Source: Nitrososphaerota archaeon
GTDB lineage: Archaea; Thermoproteota; Nitrososphaeria; Nitrososphaerales; Nitrosopumilaceae
NCBI GenBank assembly: GCA_028867595.1
Contig: JAGWGB010000009.1
Span: 1-51,603 of the forward strand
DNA: 51,603 nt
Direction: 5' to 3'
Both the position numbers and the translations under genes were made by a program. Each line of letters opens with the position of its first letter. Within the stretch, counting starts at the first letter, position 1. This document shows positions 40,821 through 49,169 of this stretch, piece by piece. The notes beneath the pieces are model-generated. The model had not been told where the DNA came from, did no database searches, and saw nothing but the letters and a program-made list of their open reading frames with translations.

Positions 40821-42059
40821 GTGGACAGAGAAGAAATGGTGGTGTGTGGGTTAGTGAAAGATCCTATAGATAAATTATTAGACGATGCAGCAAGTGGCAA
40901 ATCTCTATTCAAAAACAGAGAAGTACTTCACTTTACTTTCATGCCAGATTTGGTATTGCATAGAGATGACGAACAGAAAAAAGTTACTCAATCACTCATA
41001 CCATTACTGAAAAGAGCAAGACCATCTAATTTACTGATATACGGAAAGCCTGGTACAGGCAAGACTTTGGTTGTAAAAAAAGTACTAGGTAAAATACAGG
41101 AACGGGTTAAAGACGGCTCATTTCCAATTCAACTACTTTACGCAAATGCAAAAGAGGAGACCACATTGTATGGCCTATTGGTAAAGTTTGGCCGTCAGTT
41201 AGGACTTGCATCACAAAAAGAGTTGCCGACAACTGGCTTGTCAATCAGTGAGGTTTTCAATAGATTGATTGCAGCAATAGAGAAGAACACACTCAATACG
41301 GTTTTTGTGGTCGATGAGATTGACTATCTGGCAGAACTTGTATCAAAAACAGGAAAAGATGTCTTTTATTCATTAACAAGAGCAAACGAGAGACTAAAGA
41401 AAGGCTCACTGACACTCATTGGAATATCAAACGACCTAACATTCAAGGAAAGGCTAGACCCAAGAGTCCTAAGCAGCCTAAGTGAGGAAGAGATTGTCTT
41501 TACCAACTATACAGTTAACCAGATTAAGGAAATCCTAACAGAGAGAATCAAAGAAGCTTTTATTCCAAATGTCGTAGATCAGGCGGCCTTGAACCTATGT
41601 GCAGCCATGTCAGGTCAAGAACATGGTGATGCAAGGCGTGCAATTGACCTGCTTCGTGTAGCAGGAGAGATAGCAGAACGCGAACAAGCCGATATGGTAA
41701 AAGAAGACCATATTCGCCGAGCCTCACTGAAGATGGAAGAGGACAAGGAGACCACCGCCCTTAATTCATATCCACTCCATGAAAAACTGCTTATCCTTGC
41801 AGTAATGAAGGCAAATGGAAGCACTACAGGCGAGATATACCAATCCTACAAGAATCTTTGCAAGACCACAAGACAGAAAGAACTCACACAACGGCGAGTT
41901 ACACAAATGCTAAGTGAGATTGAGATGACCGGATTAATCTCAGGCAAAATAATACATCAAGGCATGCATGGACGAACAAAAAAGTTTGCTTTGACACTAA
42001 ACCCCGAGACTGTAAAAAAGGCGTTCAAAGAAGACTTGGTCTTGGAAGATCTTCTGTAA
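40821..42059 (+). CDS. cdc6: Orc1/Cdc6 replication initiator
   Basis: 412 residues with GTG start (ATG at 40836 is the alternative). AAA+ motifs: Walker A GKPGTGKTLVV (about 75-85), Walker B VFVVDEIDY (about 161-169), sensor 1 LIGISND and sensor 2 HGDARRAIDLLR. The C-terminal winged helix (about 310-412; TTGEIYQSYKNLC, RVTQMLSEIEMTGLISGK) should bind the ORB repeats upstream. The protein marks origins and loads Mcm. Placement beside the origin is the archaeal norm. Its end is one base from the convergent DP1 stop. Confidence 0.97.
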   Translation: MDREEMVVCGLVKDPIDKLLDDAASGKSLFKNREVLHFTFMPDLVLHRDDEQKKVTQSLIPLLKRARPSNLLIYGKPGTGKTLVVKKVLGKIQERVKDGSFPIQLLYANAKEETTLYGLLVKFGRQLGLASQKELPTTGLSISEVFNRLIAAIEKNTLNTVFVVDEIDYLAELVSKTGKDVFYSLTRANERLKKGSLTLIGISNDLTFKERLDPRVLSSLSEEEIVFTNYTVNQIKEILTERIKEAFIPNVVDQAALNLCAAMSGQEHGDARRAIDLLRVAGEIAEREQADMVKEDHIRRASLKMEEDKETTALNSYPLHEKLLILAVMKANGSTTGEIYQSYKNLCKTTRQKELTQRRVTQMLSEIEMTGLISGKIIHQGMHGRTKKFALTLNPETVKKAFKEDLVLEDLL

Positions 42060-42060
42060 C

Positions 42061-43488
42061 TTAAGCTGTTTCAGTAAAGTCTTTTGTAAAAACCTTCATT
42101 GTAGCCAAGTTGACAATGATAGCTATTCCCGGAGTTGGGGTGATGCCAACACTTGCCTGATAGCCTGTTTGACTTTGCCAAGCTCCAGAGTTGACAATCA
42201 ATGTTCCTTTGTACATATCAAGGTCAACCACATGAACATGACCAGAATGAAAAATATCTGGAACTTCATTTATCACCATAAAGTCTTCACGCTCTGGAGC
42301 AATTGGAGTTCGCTTTCCGTAAATTGGACTAAGATGCCTTGTTTTCAATAATGCACGCATGGCTTTTGCCGGTTGTGCGTAGCTTAAGCCAGGAGTGGTT
42401 CCAACCACGTCATCAAGGCTCTGGCCATGAAACATCAATACCTTTACTCCATTAAGATCTAAAAACGCAGGATTTCCTAACATGAAAAAATTCTCTCTAT
42501 TCCACAAACTCATGTTGTGTTTTTCTGGTATGGCAGGCTGTGGAAGGGCTCTTCTGCCAGGATCATGGTTCCCGGGAATTATGAAAGTCTTGATGTGTTT
42601 TGGAACTTTGTCAAGCATTTGAGCTGCCTTTGCCATCTGTTCATCAATATCAGTCAAGAGTAGCTCCTTGTCTTGGTTTGGAAAGATGCCAACCCCATCG
42701 ATTACATCCCCACATATCAAAAGAAATCGAACCTTTCTTGCTATCGGATCAGGGCTTGAAAGCCATGAGATAAACTCTGCAAATTCTTTTTCCATAAAAT
42801 ACTTGCTACCAATGTGAATGTCAGATATCAAAACTGCATACGTCTCAGTTTTTGAGCGATTCGATATGTGGTCTGGAATATCCGGCACCACAAGCTCCTT
42901 TACAATAAACCCGCCATTCTTGCCGTTTGTAATGCCTGCCATTACAAATTGGTCCATCAAGAGCGAGTTTGCAGTCTCTTGCAATTCTTGGTTGAATACT
43001 AACATTTCAAGAGAGCCTGTAGGATCATCTATCACAAGTTTGGTGACATCTCGCTCACTTTTTCTATCCATTAAAAGACCTGCAACAAAAGTTTCCTCGC
43101 CTAACTTACCTCCAGTCACATTGCTAATTGATGTAAGCTTTTTTGCCTGAGACCTTTGCATCATTATTTTAAGCAATTTCGAATACCTATCAGAAAATAA
43201 AGTCATAAAACCGTCTATCCCTTCTGCAGAAGTGACTTTCTTCGAAGGATCAAACAGTATGGTATGTTTGTCTTCTACACTTCCATCCACTTCTGACTCT
43301 ACGAACATTTTGAGGTCGCTCTGGTTTATCAAAAACAAATTTTGTTTGGCTTTTTCGCGAATAACTTGCTTGATTATATTCTGAAGTTCGTTTACATCTA
43401 TCCTCTCTAAAATTCTAAAGGCATCCGGATGAATCTGAAATCCCTTGCTTAACGCATATGTTATTGCAGAGGATACCTCTTCTTTCAC
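42061..43488 (-). CDS. polB: DNA polymerase D small subunit (DP1)
   Basis: 475 residues. The C-terminal two thirds are a calcineurin-like phosphoesterase with intact motifs: ISDIHIGS, CGDVIDGVG, IPGNHDPGRR, FHGQSLDD, and SGHVHVVD. In PolD this gives the 3'-5' proofreading exonuclease. An OB-fold lies before it (about 130-210; VAGLLMDRKSERDVTKLVIDD), and the N-terminus is a helical domain. DP1 pairs with DP2, encoded about 5 kb to the left on the same strand. It is convergent with cdc6 with a one-base gap. Confidence 0.95.
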   Translation of the reverse strand: MKEEVSSAITYALSKGFQIHPDAFRILERIDVNELQNIIKQVIREKAKQNLFLINQSDLKMFVESEVDGSVEDKHTILFDPSKKVTSAEGIDGFMTLFSDRYSKLLKIMMQRSQAKKLTSISNVTGGKLGEETFVAGLLMDRKSERDVTKLVIDDPTGSLEMLVFNQELQETANSLLMDQFVMAGITNGKNGGFIVKELVVPDIPDHISNRSKTETYAVLISDIHIGSKYFMEKEFAEFISWLSSPDPIARKVRFLLICGDVIDGVGIFPNQDKELLLTDIDEQMAKAAQMLDKVPKHIKTFIIPGNHDPGRRALPQPAIPEKHNMSLWNRENFFMLGNPAFLDLNGVKVLMFHGQSLDDVVGTTPGLSYAQPAKAMRALLKTRHLSPIYGKRTPIAPEREDFMVINEVPDIFHSGHVHVVDLDMYKGTLIVNSGAWQSQTGYQASVGITPTPGIAIIVNLATMKVFTKDFTETA

Positions 43489-43563
43489 AAACTGTCATAA
43501 TATAGCTTTTAATTAAATCTGTTCAGACTGTCAACCCTCAAATAACTCCTCAAAACAAATTCG

Positions 43564-44106
43564 TTGTTGGCAAAAAAAAGAGTTCTAGTATTTTTGATTT
43601 TTATTGGAATATTTTCAACTGCATATTCAATAGGTAGTGCAAGCAACATGTCAGAGCAAGATTCCAAGTCATTTATCAAAGAGTTTGAGCAAGCCGTAGA
43701 AGGGATTGATGCAATAGGAATTTTTACACATAATGCATCCGTCGCACTTCCAATGTTTATACCAGGCTTTGGTATGGCTTGGGGATCTTTTGCTGCATGG
43801 TCAACTGGTCTAGCATTCAAAGCTCTCGTATCGACCACGCCAGCACTTGCAAAACTTCCACCACTTGCCATCATCTACCTCTCACCTTTTGGTGTAATGG
43901 AACTCATTGCTTACTCTATTGGAATGTCTCGAAGCTTTTTACTCATCAGTATAATTCTTAAAAGGAAAACCAGTCTTAAAGAAGAGATACGTCCAACTGC
44001 AATTGAAATTGGAATTGTAATTGGCTTGTTACTTGCTGCAGCGTTTATTGAATATGCTATGATCCAAGAATTTGGATCCTCACTAGTTCATCCAAAATCG
44101 CACTAG
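43564..44106 (+). CDS. SpoIIM/DUF95-like membrane protein
   Basis: 180 residues from a TTG (43564 or 43567). Hydrophobic segments lie at about 6-24 (VLVFLIFIGIFSTAYSIG), 55-85 (VALPMFIPGFGMAWGSFAAWS), 97-125 and 145-170. IFTHNASVALPMFIPGFG and LPPLAIIYLSPFGVMELIAY match the stage II sporulation protein M family as found outside sporulating bacteria. Function in archaea is unknown, with membrane fission suggested for bacterial relatives. It is divergent from DP1. Confidence 0.78.
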   Translation: MLAKKRVLVFLIFIGIFSTAYSIGSASNMSEQDSKSFIKEFEQAVEGIDAIGIFTHNASVALPMFIPGFGMAWGSFAAWSTGLAFKALVSTTPALAKLPPLAIIYLSPFGVMELIAYSIGMSRSFLLISIILKRKTSLKEEIRPTAIEIGIVIGLLLAAAFIEYAMIQEFGSSLVHPKSH

Positions 44107-44222
44107 ATTCATTTTTATTTTTATCATAAAATAACTGGAAAGACAATCAAACGGGAATTGCCTAATTGCGTTGTTAAATTATACCTACTGATTAAATACG
44201 AGTTTTTGGGTTAGCTAATCAA

Positions 44223-45905
44223 ATGGCATATCGTTTCTTGCCCCTAATGGCAATTGCTGGACTTTTGATTATATTCTGTTTACCTCATAATGCATATTCA
44301 GATTTTTCATCTAATAACAAATATCTAATACAAGCGACAGGTTTTGTGGCGGGAACGCAAGATGTCCTTGATTCCACATTTGATATACAACTAACCACAG
44401 GTACTCAAAGTGGTACCAGCATACTTTCTACACTGGATAACAGTCTTGTTACAATTAGTGGCGATAGCTATCTTAATACCGGCAATTGGACCGTGACTCT
44501 GCTGCGAGATGGAAAATATCTTTTGCTTCAAGGCAATGCGGTAGATCAACGCGGAAACACCCTACAACTTAACCTCTTTGGAAGACAGATAGACAGCACT
44601 CAAAACGGCATAGTTTACAGCATTACTGGTAAAATTACAGGCTCAGAAACCTTTCGAGTTATTTACAGTGCAAAAGCAACTATATCTGGATCATCTACCA
44701 CTCAGACATCAACTTCACAAACACAACAAAATCAACCTACAAATGTTGTAAGAATAAACATAGTTGCTGGAGCATCAAACAGTAACAATCAACTTTTCTT
44801 TTCTCCATCATTTTCTAATGTACCTCCTGGAACTACAATAATTTGGACCAACAATGACAGTGTACCTCATCAAATAATGAGTGGAGTAGCATCAGCCACT
44901 GGAATAAACGGTTCTGCTCCAAAACTTGCCCCTGATGGAATGATTAACAGCGGAATCATTGCACCTGGAAAATCTTTTCAATATACAATAACTAATTTTA
45001 ATTCTCAAACCTATCTTAGCCCCGCAGCAGCACAATATCTGAATTTACCACAAGAACAAACAGCCGGAGACATTACTTTCTTTGACCCAACTTATACTTG
45101 GATGTTAGGAGTGATAAGTCCGTCTTCGGTTTCTGCAACTCCAACCATGACAACCCAGATCAACATATTACAAGGCGCAGCCACTGCCACAAATACTCTA
45201 TTCCTATCTCCCTCTTCTGTACAGATTACACCTGGCTCAACAGTTATTTGGAAAAATAATGATTCTGTAGCACATAGAATTTTGAGCGGTCAATCAAAAC
45301 TAGTAACAACTGGAAGCCGTGGAGTTTCAGTTGTCACAGCACCCTCATTCACACCTGATGGAAGAATAGATAGTGGGATGATAGCTCCAGGCCAAACCTT
45401 TCAGTACACAGTATCCAGCCTTGGTGTATTCTCATTTTACGATCCTTCTAATACATGGATAAACGGAAACATTATTTCAGTTTCACAAATATCCAAAACA
45501 CCTCCAGTACAAGTAAGCATTCTACCCGGTTCATCCCTAGCTCAAGGATCTGCCTCACAACAAAATCTGAACTATGTGAATGGATATTATTCACCTGACC
45601 AAATCCAGATCTCTCCTGGAACTACAATAATTTGGACAAACAATGACAGCATTGCACATTCAATATTTAGCGGAACTGCCACATTTAGTACAACTAACCC
45701 ATATGTTCCCGATGGCAAAATAAAAAGCGGCATGATAGCTCCGGGCCAGACCTTTGAGGTCACCATCAATGACACGGGAATGATAAGATTCTACGATCCT
45801 TCCTATACTTGGATGAATGGCATAATCGTATCGCTTCCAACCACACAAAATCACGTCTACAACAACACTCCACCAAGCAATCTGATCACTCCCACACTTC
45901 ACTAG
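44223..45905 (+). CDS. Secreted protein with three cupredoxin-like domains lacking copper ligands
   Basis: 560 residues. A signal peptide (FLPLMAIAGLLIIFCLPHNAYS, about 5-26) is followed by a beta-rich N-terminal domain (30-155), a Ser/Thr/Gln linker and three tandem repeats. Each has the plastocyanin-like strand W(T/K)NNDS-x2-H and closes with F(F/Y)DP-x2-TW(M/I)-x-G (FFDPTYTWMLG, FYDPSNTWING, FYDPSYTWMNG). In type 1 copper proteins this last loop carries Cys, His and Met ligands; here Asp and a non-His residue replace Cys and His in all three. Only the first His remains. It is therefore a cupredoxin fold probably without blue copper. Thaumarchaea have many true copper cupredoxins, so loss in all repeats is notable. 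Confidence 0.82.
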   Translation: MAYRFLPLMAIAGLLIIFCLPHNAYSDFSSNNKYLIQATGFVAGTQDVLDSTFDIQLTTGTQSGTSILSTLDNSLVTISGDSYLNTGNWTVTLLRDGKYLLLQGNAVDQRGNTLQLNLFGRQIDSTQNGIVYSITGKITGSETFRVIYSAKATISGSSTTQTSTSQTQQNQPTNVVRINIVAGASNSNNQLFFSPSFSNVPPGTTIIWTNNDSVPHQIMSGVASATGINGSAPKLAPDGMINSGIIAPGKSFQYTITNFNSQTYLSPAAAQYLNLPQEQTAGDITFFDPTYTWMLGVISPSSVSATPTMTTQINILQGAATATNTLFLSPSSVQITPGSTVIWKNNDSVAHRILSGQSKLVTTGSRGVSVVTAPSFTPDGRIDSGMIAPGQTFQYTVSSLGVFSFYDPSNTWINGNIISVSQISKTPPVQVSILPGSSLAQGSASQQNLNYVNGYYSPDQIQISPGTTIIWTNNDSIAHSIFSGTATFSTTNPYVPDGKIKSGMIAPGQTFEVTINDTGMIRFYDPSYTWMNGIIVSLPTTQNHVYNNTPPSNLITPTLH

Positions 45906-45907
45906 AA

Positions 45908-46609
45908 TTATCTAAAATTGATATACGATTCTAGTTTTGTCTGATCAAAAACCATTACGGAAAGATCAGAGAACTGTCTTCCTTCCAAATCTTTTACTGT
46001 TCCTACAAAATGCGTTTCATTTTCAGTTGTGAGAAATTCAAAGACATGCACATTCATCTTCATGGTATCAAATCCATGATTTTTCAAATACAGCGCAATT
46101 TCTGACTGCATAAAGTGCTTTGAAGGCTCCTTAGGCCAAGGTCTAGGCACAAGCACCACACTTAATCCATCTATCAATGCTTTTTGGAGTTCAAGCTTTT
46201 TTTCTTCTATGCTAGTTGAAATGTGCATGGTTATGACCCTGCTTTTGTCTAGTGGCACTCTTGCCTTTGATGCTGCAACCTGTATCGAGCTTATGCCCGG
46301 AATCACTTGAACATCTCCAAAAATTTCAATTAATCTATCAACTACTTCAGATTCAGAAAAATTCACATCTCCAGTAAATGGTACTACACATGTTTTATTT
46401 CCAATAGACTTGGCAACCTTCTGATAAACTTCTTCTTGATTCTGCATTGTAATTTCATGAATCTCTTTGCCTTTGATTAGCTCCTCTATTGTCTTGAGTG
46501 TGTACTTGTAGCCTATCACTATATCGCAATTTGTAACAATTTCCTTAACAATATCTGTAACGTACTTTGGTGAGCCAGGTCCTACCCCAACTGCAAAAAC
46601 CTTTCCCAT
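45908..46609 (-). CDS. cbiE: Cobalt-precorrin-7 C5-methyltransferase (CbiE)
   Basis: 233 residues from ATG 46609 (MGKVFAVGVGPGSPKYVT; eight more from 46633). The tetrapyrrole methylase motifs are the N-terminal VGVGPGSP, the VIPGISSIQVAASKA strand-loop, the VPFTGDVNFSES segment and the C-terminal VLVPRPWP. CbiE uses S-adenosylmethionine to methylate the corrin ring during cobalamin synthesis, which AOA carry out. No other cobamide gene lies beside it. A different member of the methylase family cannot be fully excluded. The end is two bases from the convergent cupredoxin-like gene. Confidence 0.85.
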   Translation of the reverse strand: MGKVFAVGVGPGSPKYVTDIVKEIVTNCDIVIGYKYTLKTIEELIKGKEIHEITMQNQEEVYQKVAKSIGNKTCVVPFTGDVNFSESEVVDRLIEIFGDVQVIPGISSIQVAASKARVPLDKSRVITMHISTSIEEKKLELQKALIDGLSVVLVPRPWPKEPSKHFMQSEIALYLKNHGFDTMKMNVHVFEFLTTENETHFVGTVKDLEGRQFSDLSVMVFDQTKLESYINFR

Positions 46610-46661
46610 TAGAACATCTCTTGCAATGTTCAATATAATTCACGATTTAAAATCGCAATTA

Positions 46662-46671
46662 GCTTTTATTT
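46662..46671 (+). promoter_or_regulatory. TATA box setting a leaderless TTG start
   Basis: GCTTTTATTT centred near 46667, 26 bases before the TTG at 46693, so transcription should begin at the TTG itself. Confidence 0.5.
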
Positions 46672-46692
46672 GCCAATAGAGTTCTTTCATTA

Positions 46693-47385
46693 TTGAACAG
46701 TAGGATAACTATCTCGATCTCTTTCTTTTTACTTTTAGTTACTCTTGTCCCAAATTCCTTTGCAAGCACACAAAATTCTACACTGGACTCACAAGGCAAC
46801 TATGCAAATCCCTCCCTTGGGGTAACATTTCAGGCCCCTGCTGGATGGACAGTTCAAGAACCAAAAAATTCACAACCTGGAGCGCCTGACATTGCAGTAA
46901 TAGCTCCTTATTCAAATGGATTCACCGCTTCAATTTCATTTAGCGTTGAGAAAGCAAATGGAACATCACTTGATAATTATTTTGAAAATAAAAAAAGCCA
47001 GCTTGTGTCTAGCGACAAACTAAATGACATAACGCTTTTGTCAGAGCAGGATGATACCATAAATGGCATTGCTGCAAAAACATTGCTGCTTGAGGAAAAT
47101 TTTACTTCACAAGGCAATAGCAATGCAATAAAATTCAAACAATATATTGTATTGGCAAATGAAAAATTTTATACAATAACATATGCAAATCTTGCAAGCA
47201 ATTTTGATTCCGATCTGCCAAATTATGAACAAGTACTAAACTCCATTAAATTTGAAAACACTGACATGTCATTCCTGTTTGATTATGTTTCAATCGGTAT
47301 AGTGGGAGGCGCTTTAGTAGTGGGTGCAGCAATTGCAATTAGAAGAAGGAAGAGCCATTCACAAAAAGATCGCAGTGTAGCATAA
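46693..47385 (+). CDS. Exported, membrane-anchored PsbP-like protein
   Basis: 230 residues from TTG 46693. A signal peptide (ITISISFFLLLVTLVPNSFAS, about 5-25) is followed by a PsbP/DUF1795-like domain (about 35-190; NPSLGVTFQAPAGWTVQEP at its start and YEQVLNSIKFEN at its end) and a C-terminal membrane helix (SIGIVGGALVVGAAIAI) with a basic tail RRRKSHSQKDR. The sequence is therefore outside the cell with a C-terminal anchor. Such proteins are frequent in thaumarchaea and have no known role. The TATA box at 46662-46671 supports the TTG start. Confidence 0.8.
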   Translation: MNSRITISISFFLLLVTLVPNSFASTQNSTLDSQGNYANPSLGVTFQAPAGWTVQEPKNSQPGAPDIAVIAPYSNGFTASISFSVEKANGTSLDNYFENKKSQLVSSDKLNDITLLSEQDDTINGIAAKTLLLEENFTSQGNSNAIKFKQYIVLANEKFYTITYANLASNFDSDLPNYEQVLNSIKFENTDMSFLFDYVSIGIVGGALVVGAAIAIRRRKSHSQKDRSVA

Positions 47386-47495
47386 AGATCTGACAACCTT
47401 TTCTATAATAGACAATTGTAGTAAATGAAATGAGCCTCAAACCTACCCACGAACTATTATAAATATAACTCTGAGAATTTTTGCTTTTTCAAAGA

Positions 47496-47861
47496 ATGGA
47501 GAGAAAGATAAAATACAGTGATTTAGAGAACTATAGTATGAAGAAGGAGTATATTGTAGTAAGAATTGAAGGTTCTCCAGACGGTGCACCATACGTGGTA
47601 GTTTCATTGTCTTCTTCAAAGGATTTCAAAGAACAAAATACTACTCCAATGTCTCCCTTTGGCTCCGGTGTTATGGGATTTACCAATATGGATGACATGA
47701 TAAAAGGCCTTAACAAAATGTTAGCAGGCGGAGGAATGGGCGGCATGGGTAGTGGAATTACCTCAATTAAACTAGACATGCATGAATACAAAGAGCTAAA
47801 CCTATCTGTGGGCGATAAGGTATATCTCGAACTAACAAGAGCCGAGTCTCTTGGAATTTAA
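47496..47861 (+). CDS. Small protein with Gly/Met-rich loop
   Basis: 121 residues from ATG 47496; ATG 47538 and TTG 47481 are the alternatives. A TTATAAATATAA box near 47457-47467 supports 47496, but GATAAAATAC (47508-47517) is ideally spaced for a leaderless 47538 start, so two transcripts are possible. The protein has a beta-rich N-half (MKKEYIVVRIEGSPDGAPYVV), a disordered middle with MLAGGGMGGMGSG, and a beta C-half (ITSIKLDMHEYKELNLSVGD). The Gly/Met segment recalls the thermosome tail in composition, but no homology is claimed. Family unknown. Confidence 0.72.
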   Translation: MERKIKYSDLENYSMKKEYIVVRIEGSPDGAPYVVVSLSSSKDFKEQNTTPMSPFGSGVMGFTNMDDMIKGLNKMLAGGGMGGMGSGITSIKLDMHEYKELNLSVGDKVYLELTRAESLGI

Positions 47862-47863
47862 GA

Positions 47864-48532
47864 CTAGTTTTGCCTAGAAATTTCACTACGTAGTATTTCA
47901 TACGCTTTTGCAGCGTCTTTTTCATGCAATACTAGAACAATGTTATCCTGCCCGAAAAAGGCATTGACAAGCTCAATTCCGCTATTGTGGAGAATCTCTG
48001 ATACATGCGATACGACGTCTGGGCTATTTTCAGACTGTGACATGCTGATGCTTATCTTTGCAAGCCCAGACTGGAAAAAATTCTTGTGCGAGGAAAATGA
48101 CTCAAGCAACTTCCTGACATCGCTGATGTCTTCAGTCAGGAACCTAAAAGAGTCTGTAAGCCTGAAGAATTCATAATCTGGGTCTATTCGAGTAAAACTA
48201 TCCATCAATGAAACTGCATCTTTCATTTCAAAATCCTGGGAAGAGAACTTGATATCTAAAATTCCATCAGTAAGTGATAATCTGGCGTTTTTTAATACGG
48301 GATCATTTTGTACGTCATCTTTTTTCTCAAAAGAATCTGCGTATCTCTTGATTGCTACCACAATCGTGTTAAGATTTACAGGACCCCCGACTTGGACCTC
48401 GACCTCCTTTTGGATCTTTACAGCAAGCGCTGTATAGTTTACCAAATCCATCTTTATACAGTCATAAATTGACCTATTTCTTGTGATAATCTCTCGTACT
48501 GCATCAGGAACAGAGAGGTTGGCCGCTCGCAT
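47864..48532 (-). CDS. ACT-domain-like regulatory protein
   Basis: 222 residues. The N-terminal part (about 1-75) is helical with a possible winged-helix flavour (SVPDAVREIITRNRSIYDCI). The C-terminal part has an ACT-like strand-helix pattern (GLAKISISMSQSENSPDVVSHVSEILHNSGIELVNAF split over two elements, then NIVLVLHEKDAAKAYEIL), as in aspartate-kinase regulators. No catalytic site is seen, so a regulator or sensor of a small ligand is likely. Two bases separate its stop from that of the convergent Gly/Met-rich gene. Confidence 0.7.
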   Translation of the reverse strand: MRAANLSVPDAVREIITRNRSIYDCIKMDLVNYTALAVKIQKEVEVQVGGPVNLNTIVVAIKRYADSFEKKDDVQNDPVLKNARLSLTDGILDIKFSSQDFEMKDAVSLMDSFTRIDPDYEFFRLTDSFRFLTEDISDVRKLLESFSSHKNFFQSGLAKISISMSQSENSPDVVSHVSEILHNSGIELVNAFFGQDNIVLVLHEKDAAKAYEILRSEISRQN

Positions 48533-48596
48533 AGGGAAACTTATGGTTGTCAGCTATATTAGTTTATGTAAGAATTTACTCTATTTTTCCCTTAAA

Positions 48597-48608
48597 CTTT
48601 ATATAATG
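48597..48608 (+). promoter_or_regulatory. TATA box of hsp20
   Basis: CTTTATATAATG centred near 48602, 25 bases before ATG 48627, a textbook spacing for a leaderless archaeal transcript. Confidence 0.65.
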
Positions 48609-48626
48609 TCATAACTATTACAGTCT

Positions 48627-49142
48627 ATGGATAAATATGACATAACCGAATGGGATGAGTTTGATGGACTCTTCCAAAGAATGATGCGACCTTTCAAAGA
48701 ACTGGACGATGTATGGAATGAAATGAAAGACTCAGCTAACATGCATACATCTGGCCCATACTATTACGGATATTCTGTAACAATAGGTCCAGATGGTAAG
48801 CCAGTGGTAAAAGAATATGGAAACGTTAGAGAAAACCTTCTTCCAACTGCAGAAACAAGAGAACCTTTTGTAGATGTCATCGTAGATGATAAGGAAAAGC
48901 TACTCAAGGTTGTAGCCGAGATGCCCGGAGTAGAAAAGAACGACATCAAGATCGAAGTATTGGGGCGCACCGTTTTGCTAGATGCAGAACGTGGAGAAAG
49001 GAAGTATCATACCAAAATACCCATCAAACAAAAAGTAGATGAAAATTCTGTCAAGGCAACCTATGCCAACGGAATTCTTGAAGTGAGATTCAATCTAAAG
49101 GAAGAGGAACGACCTAAAGGAAAAAAGGTGGAGGTCGAATAA
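48627..49142 (+). CDS. Small heat-shock protein (Hsp20/alpha-crystallin)
   Basis: 171 residues. An N-terminal region with WDEFDGLFQRMMRPFKELDD is followed by the alpha-crystallin domain (about 85-165; PFVDVIVDDKEKLLKVVAEM, PGVEKNDIKIEVLGRTVLL, and the characteristic GILEVRFNL motif near the end). The short basic tail lacks an I-x-I/V motif but has PKGKKVEVE. Small heat-shock proteins hold unfolding proteins until ATP-dependent chaperones act. The gene has a strong TATA box and lies 27 bases before cdc48, probably in the same transcript. Confidence 0.93.
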   Translation: MDKYDITEWDEFDGLFQRMMRPFKELDDVWNEMKDSANMHTSGPYYYGYSVTIGPDGKPVVKEYGNVRENLLPTAETREPFVDVIVDDKEKLLKVVAEMPGVEKNDIKIEVLGRTVLLDAERGERKYHTKIPIKQKVDENSVKATYANGILEVRFNLKEEERPKGKKVEVE

Positions 49143-49169
49143 ATCCACTTTTTTTATGGTGATAAGATT

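Noticed and set aside
43509-43874. 121-codon reverse ORF opposite the SpoIIM-like gene
   Set aside because: It is antisense to a membrane protein with family-like motifs and has shadow-frame composition.
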